62,275 bases of DNA from Bacteroidota bacterium (lineage in GTDB: Bacteria; Bacteroidota; Bacteroidia; Bacteroidales; JAAAOM01): NCBI GenBank assembly GCA_009908855.1, contig JAAAOM010000001.1, positions 1 through 62,275 of the forward strand, given 5' to 3'. Of the stretch, positions 57,201 through 62,275 are shown piece after piece. A model generated the notes under the pieces. It was not told the DNA's origin and made no database searches. It worked only from the letters and a program-made list of their open reading frames with translations. How positions within the stretch are numbered: position 1 is the stretch's first letter; every line of letters starts with the position of its first letter. The position numbers and the translations under genes are program-made.

Positions 57201-58809
57201 CACGGTACTGGATATTGAATATGAAGTCCTCGCGGTTCACGCTGTAGGCACCCAGGGAATACACGTTTTTCATCATCAGGTCCCAGTTGGCAAAACCGGG
57301 GGATTTCCTGGAGCTTTTCAGCATTTTTAAAACCAGGGTTTTCGGAGCTGCTATACCGGATGCATTGGATCGTTCACCTACTTCAATTTGTTCGCCATTT
57401 GCTGAAAGGGTATAAGCAACAGCCAGCACCTGATCGGGTTGCAATGAAAAGTTCAGGGATATAAAACCCAGGTCGCGGTTTACGCTATACTCACGTTCGG
57501 TTAGCAACCGGGCGTTTTCAATAATTTCATAATCAACGCCATTGTTAAACTGACCAAATTGGGTGGACATGATGCTTGCCAACTGGTTAAAACTGCGGAT
57601 ACTGTCTTCGGCAGTAATGGTTTGGTACAGATTATTGGCAAAATTGTTCGGAAATGCCGGATTACCCGGAACAGCTACTGCATTGGATTGTAAAAAATCT
57701 TCATGATAGGTACCCAGGTCGGTCATGGCAAGGATATTCCGGGCGTCCTGGATGTTTCCCTGGCGATTGGTGATCCAAACCTCTATTTTCTCAATGCGTA
57801 CATTGGGTATGGGAGCGCCTGTTTGAAGTTTTCTGGCGTTTTCTTCGTAATTTTCGCGAAAATAATGTCCCAGAAAGTAGTGTTTGTCTTCTTCATAATC
57901 CTGTACTTCAATTTCAAAATCGGTAAGCTGTGCACCGCCTTCCACATTTATTACCTGCGATTCACCACGTTGATGCGAAAAAACATTGGTTACTGTTAAG
58001 TTGCCAAACTGCATTTCGGTTTTTAAACCAAACAGGCTTTGACTTCCGGTAATTAGCGATCCCGACAGGGGTAAGGTAACATTACCGGCTTCGATTTTTT
58101 TGATGATTTCATCTTCGTCTCCGCTGTATTCGATTTTCGCTTTGTTCTCAAAATCAAATGTGGCATCGGTATCATAGTTAATGCCCAGTTCCATTTTGTC
58201 GCCAATGGTACCGGTTACATTCATCTGAATTTTTTGTTCGAAGACCAGTGTACCGGTTTTTCGGAATCTTTCGGCAATAATAGGATTGTCGGTTCTGTTT
58301 ACTTTATACCCAAGAATTACTTCGGCAGATCCTTGAGGGACAATGTTGATGGAGTTTGTGCCAAAAATCTTATCAAATGCTTCGCCACCAATGTTAAACG
58401 AGGGTATAAAGCTCTGTTGGGCATCGCCTTCGGCTGTTTGCGATTTTTCACGCCAATAGTCGCTTTTGGCTCGCTCGAACTGATACTGCTGATACTCATC
58501 AATGGACATATACCGTGGCCTGCGGTAATTAATGCTGCCCACTTTTTCTGAAATAATATAACTGTTGGTGCCCGGGTCGAAAACAATGGTTTCCTCGTAA
58601 TTGGATGGTTTGCTTAGAAATAGCGGTGATACAATGCCTTTTCCTGGTGAACTGTATTGTTCTTCGTCTTTTGGTATTTGAAAGGGTAAATCGGATGTAT
58701 CAGGGGGCTGCGTAAATAATGCGGGAAAGGCAAAAGCAGGAATGCTTATGATTGTGAACAGTCCGAAAATGAAAAAAGAGCGAAAAGTGTATTTGTTTAT
58801 TAAATTCAA
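51211..58809 (-). CDS. sprA: T9SS outer membrane translocon SprA
   Basis: 2532 residues, one of the largest outer membrane proteins known; the family forms a huge single-chain beta barrel that is the T9SS protein-conducting channel. The signal peptide is at 1-28 (FGLFTIISIPAFAFPALF). The N-terminal part has the SprA hallmarks SINYRRPRYMSIDEYQ, SFNIGGEAFDKIFG and GDKMELGINYDTDATF, and the last segment AADYAFSQSVNTRAYF ends in the barrel-closing FGVSVQFTLTQ. Length and ends agree with complete SprA. It exports proteins with C-terminal sorting domains, such as that at 3561-3959. It lies 17 bases after ruvA in the pdxA-ruvA-sprA-gcvH group. Confidence 0.96.
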   Translation of the reverse strand: MNLINKYTFRSFFIFGLFTIISIPAFAFPALFTQPPDTSDLPFQIPKDEEQYSSPGKGIVSPLFLSKPSNYEETIVFDPGTNSYIISEKVGSINYRRPRYMSIDEYQQYQFERAKSDYWREKSQTAEGDAQQSFIPSFNIGGEAFDKIFGTNSINIVPQGSAEVILGYKVNRTDNPIIAERFRKTGTLVFEQKIQMNVTGTIGDKMELGINYDTDATFDFENKAKIEYSGDEDEIIKKIEAGNVTLPLSGSLITGSQSLFGLKTEMQFGNLTVTNVFSHQRGESQVINVEGGAQLTDFEIEVQDYEEDKHYFLGHYFRENYEENARKLQTGAPIPNVRIEKIEVWITNRQGNIQDARNILAMTDLGTYHEDFLQSNAVAVPGNPAFPNNFANNLYQTITAEDSIRSFNQLASIMSTQFGQFNNGVDYEIIENARLLTEREYSVNRDLGFISLNFSLQPDQVLAVAYTLSANGEQIEVGERSNASGIAAPKTLVLKMLKSSRKSPGFANWDLMMKNVYSLGAYSVNREDFIFNIQYRDPTTGSPTSFIEIETDDGIKKANLLKIMGLDRINQQGYSSADGMFDFKEGITINSRNGRIYFPSPEPFGNYLKDTLGNNTQLINRYVFQELYDSTKTRARQIAEKNKFLFKGTYKSAVGSEIQLNALNIPQGSVKVTSGGILLQEGTDYTVDYTLGRVKILNEGLLESGAPLKVSLESNSLFNFQTKTFLGTNLNYRINDNFNVGATVIHLSEKPLTQKVSIGDEPVSNTIWGLNASYRTESPFLTSMVDKLPLLETKETSVFDISAEFAHLIPGQPKIIGRNGIAYIDDFEGSETSIDLKSRIAWNLASTPQHQSQTFFPAGDASTGNLMSGFNRAKLSWYHISEDFYAENDDITDHRIRRIDIDEVFPGKDLTGQELGNYIQTLNLSFYPKERGPYNFVTEGTVNEQNDSIYGLTNEGLLDKPETRWGGMMRDLNTTDFEQSNIEYFEFWLMFPGKDERPQNEEPYLVINIGDISEDVLRDGRKSFENGMPEDGDVSELDETNWARVPQSQSFVDNFSNDPQARKFQDVGLDGLNDEDEADYYEGYIDFIQEHVTANPDNREAIVADPAGDNFRYYIDSYWDENEADIIERYKEFAHVDNNSPVPESGTAFSKVNYSYPDNEDINDDYTLSQNEAYFQYRIPLSPALLESGHPYVVDSIRVEPNGDDVETDVTWYQFKVPIGDYDQAINGIEDFTSIKFMRMMLQGFRQEATLRFATFEMVRSEWRKYQLDLRSGSGGIVTPTLGTDFDVASINIEENQQRYALPPGIDRTIDPYNPQLQQDNEQSMVLRVQNLEDHDSRAAYKNMSLDMRNYKNLKMEVHAEPLPNGDILNENDLSVFIRLGSDYTDNYYEYEIPLKVSRLNRELNEGENESATIRELLWPEENKINIALNDLTDLKLKRNRQEVSNPLYVSRDREYSSYLNRGKTSRGVQRPPARVTIKGNPTLSEVRTLMIGVRNPGESIVWEDYEIPNESLGIEPDIDTVVLWNNDGMLKSGEIWVNELRLTDFNNEGGWAATTRIQTQLADFATVSIAGNTSTPGFGSVDQSVEERQKEEIQQYDIAANFELGKFFPEKAKVSIPMHTTFSERFVTPEFFPLDPDIEYDEAIENSNDPELAKEITRDYTKRKSLNFTNIRVNQRFDKFSVISPANFSLSTGYSENYRSNINYTRQRSLKYRAAFNYNYTIRTQPIRPFGNVNALNSPYFRIIRDINFNYLPSRVSFQTDMNRSYSELMLRNLQFELDRLKGLVDEDDNESELNTTREFIWNRVYAFNWDITRNIKMDYSATNVSWIREIDENNVEVEGDLFADPNDEWKKQVRESILDGGMNSNFSQNIGLSYNVPINKFPWFDWISLNSKYSAQFNWQREIPDNYGNTITNNGSLNINNQLNMQNLYRKVGYLRQLDRRRPSNEEKEYKTVTYDRLTFFRANVPKRIRHKLESTDLKVTVYDENDNIAESSFEIDDENTVYVTTPVDVPGATIVVEGQVEKGPNPFTFMLENTARLATGFKRFSLSYRRSGGSNFQHFMPETKFFGFNANENYAPGPYYVFALNSLNDVKGAQDEFQNVFDEHEWLYANRTGNLRENFQNPYSISASQNFNLRADYEPFNWIKIDLTAEHNHSENLSSANFYGDFDGDGSMDDDFEFIEPILGGNYTMTVLSIETAFENFNSNDITKSDAFALFEENRSVISHRIAEEYAENAPSGYNRFRRTGQYIDENDSLSVYDGYAIGFGPTSQQVLISSFLSSYTHYEASNVPTDPLPALFEGGYVPMPNWMVTFSGLNRIPFVKENFKSVNLSHGYRSRYSVNAYQSNQRFYADSLNTNQSGDLISPYEIAAVSINEQFSPLINLNITFKNNLNTKFEITTSRSLSLSLVNSTITEARDENYVIGIGYRFENLPIEINNQGYESDLNLTADFNYRNSRTLLRKVSEVEGDQDSEIPQGDRNIGFSLAADYAFSQSVNTRAYFRIDDTRPYISTSYPRRITEFGVSVQFTLTQ

Positions 58810-58826
58810 ACCCTATTCTCCAAGTT

Positions 58827-59408
58827 TTATAATTGCTTAAGCGCTTTTTTAATTAAATCTTCGAGTGCAATGCTTGATTCCGAACGGATTATGTTGTCAA
58901 TCACTTTTTCGGCACTCTTTTTCACAAAACCTAACATAACTAAAGCAGATAACGCTTCTTCTTTAATTCTATTGTTTGGCATTGATATTAAATCATGTTC
59001 AGCTGATTCTTTTGTTATTTTGTCTTTTAAATCAACAATGATGCGTTGGGCCGATTTTGCGCCAATGCCTTTAATGTTTTGAAAAGCACCTGTGTTATCC
59101 GAGGCAATGGCTGACCTCACTTCATCAGGGTTTAATGATGAAAGGATCATTCGGGCTGTGTTTGCTCCTACACCGTTAACCGAAATTAATAATTCAAAAA
59201 TATTTCGTTCGGCCTTGGTAACAAATCCAAACAGAAGATGCGCATCTTCCCGTATAATCTCATAGATGTAAACTTTGGACTGCTCTTTTTTTTCGAGCTG
59301 GCTATAACTAAACAGCGATATATGGACAAAATAGCCTATACCACCGGACTGTATAACAACATGTGCGGGTGATTTTTCAATTAAATGACCCTCAATAAAA
59401 TCAATCAT
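58827..59408 (-). CDS. ruvA: Holliday junction branch migration protein RuvA
   Basis: 193 residues. Domain I is the OB-like start (MIDFIEGHLIEKSPAHVVIQ), domain II has the two helix-hairpin-helix motifs (ISVNGVGANTARMIL and IKGIGAKSAQRIIVDLKDK), and domain III (LSALVMLGFVKKSAEKVID) contacts RuvB. It binds four-way junctions as a tetramer. It overlaps nothing but is only 2 bases from pdxA upstream and 17 bases from sprA downstream, so all three share a transcript. Confidence 0.95.
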   Translation of the reverse strand: MIDFIEGHLIEKSPAHVVIQSGGIGYFVHISLFSYSQLEKKEQSKVYIYEIIREDAHLLFGFVTKAERNIFELLISVNGVGANTARMILSSLNPDEVRSAIASDNTGAFQNIKGIGAKSAQRIIVDLKDKITKESAEHDLISMPNNRIKEEALSALVMLGFVKKSAEKVIDNIIRSESSIALEDLIKKALKQL

Positions 59409-59410
59409 AT

Positions 59411-60478
59411 TTATTCGACTTCGTCAGATGTTTCGGAAGATATTTCATACGATTTTAACGGGTTGCTGGTGATTTCTTTATGGGTACTCCGGTTTCGGAA
59501 GAGATCACAAGCCAGGTAAAGAGCTTTACGGAACGATTGTGGGGAGGCTTCATTTTTACCTGCAATTTCATACGCTGTTCCATGTGCCGGCGATGTTCTG
59601 ATAATCGGCAGCCCGGCTGTAAAATTAACGCCCCCGTCGGTTGTTAATAGTTTAAAAGGTGTCAATCCCTGATCGTGGTACATGGCCAAAACACCATCGA
59701 ATTTCCGATAGGTACCGGAACCAAAAAAGCCATCAGCTGAATAGGGGCCAATAGCCAGTATATTATCGGCTTTGGCTTTCTCCATAGCGGGAATTATGGT
59801 TGTTTGCTCCTCATTACCTATAACGCCTTCGTCGCCGGCATGTGGATTCAGTCCCATTACCGCGATACGTGGCTTACGAACCCCAAAATCCTGTACCAGG
59901 GCCTGGTTGAGCAATTTTATTTTTTTATACACCTTTTCGGTGGTAATATAATCTGGTAGTTCTTTGATGGGTATATGCCCGGCCACAACGCCTACTTTAA
60001 GTAAATCGTTTACCATAAACATAAGTGATCCGCTGCTGTTGAAACGTTGTTGCAGATATTCGGTATGTCCGGCAAACTCAAATTTATCTGACTGAATATT
60101 TTTTTTATTGATGGGGGCGGTAACCAACACATCAATTTTATTTTCCATTAAATCGGCCGTAGCGGCTTCCAGGGCTTTCAACGATGCCTCACCTGCTTGT
60201 TGGGTTGATTTACCCAATTCAACACGTATATTATCGTCCAGGCAATTAATTAGGTATAACTTGCTTTGCGTGGCATCTTTGGCCGTTCGGATGGTATGAA
60301 AATTAATATTGTCAATATCCAGTGCTTTGCGGTGATAGGCAGCCACTTTGGCTGAACCGTAAATAATGGGCGTACATAATTCAAGTATACGCTGATCTTT
60401 TAAGGTTTTTAAAATGACCTCATAACTTATACCGTTGATATCGCCCTGCGTTATGCCAACTTTTATTGTTTTACCCAT
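59411..60478 (-). CDS. pdxA: 4-Hydroxythreonine-4-phosphate dehydrogenase PdxA
   Basis: 355 residues, pyridoxal phosphate synthesis. The start VGITQGDINGISYEVILK, the metal-ligand segment FAGHTEYLQQ, GLNPHAGDEGVIG and the closing YHDQGLTPFKLLTTDGGVNFTAG and TSPAHGTAYEIAGK are the family's conserved blocks. Length is slightly longer than in E. coli (329), with a polar C-terminal extension (EISSETSDEVE). It is encoded 50 bases after the aminopeptidase and 2 bases before ruvA. Confidence 0.95.
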   Translation of the reverse strand: MGKTIKVGITQGDINGISYEVILKTLKDQRILELCTPIIYGSAKVAAYHRKALDIDNINFHTIRTAKDATQSKLYLINCLDDNIRVELGKSTQQAGEASLKALEAATADLMENKIDVLVTAPINKKNIQSDKFEFAGHTEYLQQRFNSSGSLMFMVNDLLKVGVVAGHIPIKELPDYITTEKVYKKIKLLNQALVQDFGVRKPRIAVMGLNPHAGDEGVIGNEEQTTIIPAMEKAKADNILAIGPYSADGFFGSGTYRKFDGVLAMYHDQGLTPFKLLTTDGGVNFTAGLPIIRTSPAHGTAYEIAGKNEASPQSFRKALYLACDLFRNRSTHKEITSNPLKSYEISSETSDEVE

Positions 60479-60528
60479 TCAATTTTTATTTGGTATGTGT
60501 ATTATAAAGAGCTGTAAATATAATGACT

Positions 60529-61962
60529 TTAGGAGAAAGATTTGAGATAATCAATGAGCAATCGGACACCGGTTCCCGTTCCGCCTTTTGGCCGGTAATC
60601 GATGGCTTTTTTAATGAATGCAGGCCCGGCAATGTCGAAGTGAACCAAGGGGTGCTGAGCAAAATGCTCCAGGAATTTACCGGCAGATATGGCGCCACCT
60701 TCTCTTTCTCCCAGGTTACTAATATCGGCAACATCCGATTTTAATGATTTTCCATATTCTTCGAGAAAAGGGAAGAATGTAACAGGTTCGTAGGTGTTTT
60801 CGCCACTATTGAAAAGTTTTTCTTTTGTACTGTTTGATGCATTACCCATACCCACAATGCCATAAGGGCCAATGGCCATAGCTGCCGACCCGGTTAGTGT
60901 GGCCAGGTTAATGATCAGTTGAGGTTTGAATTGGTTTGCAAAGGTGATGGCATCGGCCAGGATAAGTCTTCCTTCGGCATCGGTATTTTTAATTTCAACG
61001 GTGGTTCTGTCGTACATGGTAATGATATCACCCGGAGTATACGCATTTCCTGCAGGACGGTTATCGGTTGCAGGGACAAATCCCTGCACATATACGGGCA
61101 ATTTAAGCCTGGCAATTGCGATCATGGTGGCTATTACAACTGCACCGCCACCCATATCAGCTTTCATGGTATCCATGCTGTTTGGAGTGGGTTTCAGGCT
61201 TAGTCCGCCGGTATCATACACAATTCCCTTACCTACCAGCGCAATCGGATCAGCATTCACCGCATTATCGGGTTTCCAGGTAAGCGTAGTAAATGTAGGC
61301 GGATCCACACTGCCTTTATTCACAGATAACAGACCGCCCATTTTAAGCTCTTCAATTTCTTTTTTGTATTTCACATCAACGTGCAATTTGGCTTCCTGGG
61401 CTTTTTCAGAAGCAATCTCAGCCAATTTTGTAGCAGTTAAGAATGAAACCGGTTCATTGATCAGGTCACGAGCCAGGTATACACTTTGGTTGATGATATT
61501 GAGCTCCTCCACTTCCTCCGGGCTCAGATATTCCCCGGCTAAGTGAAGGGCGTCAAATGAATTAACCATTTCATCATGGTTTTTGAAATACTTTAAAAAC
61601 TGGTAGGAGGTTAGCAAAACCCCTTCGCAGAAGCAATAAATGATATCATGATGTGCTGTATAATCGATAAGGTTACATACTTCAATTTGTTGTTTGTTCA
61701 GCAGATTGACGGTTTCAACGGCTGCCCTGCGTGCAATCTCTTTTTGGTTATTGATCTCATCGGCCTTTTTAATGACTACAAAAAACAACTGTGTATTATA
61801 GCGGTTAAGCCAAATAAGCGAGTCTTTGGCATTGATTCTTTTTTCGAGGTATTTTTTTTCCTCGTTGGATATATCGGTTTGTGAGATATCCGAATCAGGA
61901 TGGATTAACAGAATGGTTGAGGTATCGGCATCTTTTTGTTTGGCATGGTATAAACGTATCAT
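60529..61962 (-). CDS. Leucyl aminopeptidase (M17 family)
   Basis: 477 residues. The catalytic domain (about 165-477) has the M17 signatures VGKGIVYDTGGLSLKP and NTDAEGRLILADA, which carry the two-metal site, plus PATDNRPAGNAYTPGD. The N-terminal domain (1-150) is the variable macro-like part. It removes N-terminal residues from peptides in the cytoplasm. A -7 box (61992-61999) and an 18-base palindrome lie directly upstream, and it heads the pdxA-ruvA-sprA group. Confidence 0.93.
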   Translation of the reverse strand: MIRLYHAKQKDADTSTILLIHPDSDISQTDISNEEKKYLEKRINAKDSLIWLNRYNTQLFFVVIKKADEINNQKEIARRAAVETVNLLNKQQIEVCNLIDYTAHHDIIYCFCEGVLLTSYQFLKYFKNHDEMVNSFDALHLAGEYLSPEEVEELNIINQSVYLARDLINEPVSFLTATKLAEIASEKAQEAKLHVDVKYKKEIEELKMGGLLSVNKGSVDPPTFTTLTWKPDNAVNADPIALVGKGIVYDTGGLSLKPTPNSMDTMKADMGGGAVVIATMIAIARLKLPVYVQGFVPATDNRPAGNAYTPGDIITMYDRTTVEIKNTDAEGRLILADAITFANQFKPQLIINLATLTGSAAMAIGPYGIVGMGNASNSTKEKLFNSGENTYEPVTFFPFLEEYGKSLKSDVADISNLGEREGGAISAGKFLEHFAQHPLVHFDIAGPAFIKKAIDYRPKGGTGTGVRLLIDYLKSFS

Positions 61963-61991
61963 AAATCAGATTTACTTGTTTAATCAGCGCA

Positions 61992-61999
61992 CAAAAATA
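61992..61999 (-). promoter_or_regulatory. Candidate -7 box of the aminopeptidase gene
   Basis: The minus strand reads TATTTTTG, a full TAnnTTTG match, 30 bases before the ATG. The -33 position has no TTG; the palindrome 61999-62016 occupies the spacer. Confidence 0.45.
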
Positions 62000-62016
62000 A
62001 TCAATTCGAATTGATT
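61999..62016. promoter_or_regulatory. Perfect 18-base palindrome next to the -7 box
   Basis: AATCAATTCGAATTGATT reads the same on both strands and touches the -7 box of the aminopeptidase gene. An activator or repressor dimer could bind here. No known regulator motif was recognised. Confidence 0.4.
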
Positions 62017-62201
62017 TAAATCTTTATAATGCGATTCGTGGCATACTTCCTGGTAAAAATGTCATCAACGGAAGCCAATAATAATGAAGCTATTAACAAG
62101 TTGTTTGGCGTATAGGATGCATCATGGCGAGCTCTATCCGACAAATGAAAATAAATTAACTTATACGCGTTTACGAATATTTATGTTATTATTCTTAATG
62201 A

Positions 62202-62237
62202 ATATCTGCAATCGCTCATAATTGAAAAAAGCAATTT
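62202..62237 (-). repeat. 36-base dispersed repeat, copy 2 (inverted)
   Basis: The reverse complement of this segment matches 38965-39000 with one mismatch. The two copies are 23 kb apart in opposite orientation, and both are outside genes. Confidence 0.7.
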
Positions 62238-62275
62238 TCGAAAATGCCTTGTAAGGTGGTCACCCTGTGCGGTGT

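Larger units (their letters stand above)
61963..62275. other. Gene-free end of the window
   Basis: This 313-base stretch carries the promoter region of the aminopeptidase gene and the second copy of the 36-base dispersed repeat. A 28-codon frame from 62029 is too short and unsupported. Any gene to the right lies outside the window. Confidence 0.5.

Noticed and set aside
60926..61546. 206-residue frame on the plus strand
   Set aside because: It lies entirely opposite the M17 aminopeptidase, whose metal-site motifs are unmistakable.
62029..62115. 28-codon frame at the right end
   Set aside because: Too short, no family resemblance, and ends in a stop inside the gap.

Overview
The window comes from the chromosome of a member of the Bacteroidota, most likely Marinilabiliales or Bacteroidales. 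The clues are the type IX secretion (T9SS) translocon gene sprA in its usual ruvA-sprA-gcvH setting, a T9SS C-terminal sorting domain, FISUMP domains, a Bacteroides-style xylR-xylB-xylA operon, zinc-ligand-poor DnaG, and -7 boxes of the TAnnTTTG type in front of several genes. Base composition is AT-rich and even. No rRNA, CRISPR array, prophage or intact insertion sequence was seen.

Layout. 1-6250: a cut-off four-helix membrane protein, a secreted triple-FISUMP protein, a tiny protein that is little more than a T9SS sorting domain, a secreted unknown and a PAS/LuxR regulator. 6250-8480: a structured non-coding stretch, ssb and hemW. 8600-16800: two giant multi-PAS sensor kinases and a NarL-type response regulator. 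16800-20600: a tandem terminator-like repeat, a stand-alone XPF/ERCC4-type nuclease, a LytTR/LytS-type two-component pair and a LiaF-like membrane protein. 20900-24600: a three-gene biotin-dependent acyl-CoA carboxylase operon. 24600-32000: a 45-residue ORF, an outer membrane barrel, an aminotransferase, a sirtuin, dnaG, a group II intron remnant, an MntA/HepT toxin-antitoxin pair whose hepT has an in-frame stop, and cysS.

32200-38900 holds marC and a compact polyketide locus: a 4'-phosphopantetheinyl transferase divergent from a 1567-residue type I polyketide synthase, followed by a lipocalin-like protein. The synthase reads KS-AT-DH-ACP-TE with no ketoreductase. This is the most unusual part of the window. 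A perfect TGTGA-N6-TCAC palindrome lies in the divergent promoter region. 39100-46000: a chemosensory-like operon (STAS, CheA, CheW, soluble multi-PAS/HAMP chemoreceptor, SpoIIAA-like protein) with no CheY, CheR or CheB. 46200-49800: xylose operon xylR-xylB-xylA with a good promoter and candidate operator. 50000-50750: a CAT-anticodon tRNA and degenerate intergenic repeats. 50750-62000: lap-pdxA-ruvA-sprA-gcvH on the minus strand.

How the genes work together. SprA is the outer membrane channel through which sorting-domain proteins such as the small one at 3561 leave the cell. The transferase at 32848 is the obvious activator of the carrier domain in the polyketide synthase, and the lipocalin-like protein could bind or shape its product. 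XylA and XylB feed xylose into the pentose phosphate pathway under the Nudix-type regulator XylR. The carboxylase operon supplies malonyl- or methylmalonyl-CoA-type chemistry, which is also the extender pool a polyketide synthase needs, although a functional link is only inference.
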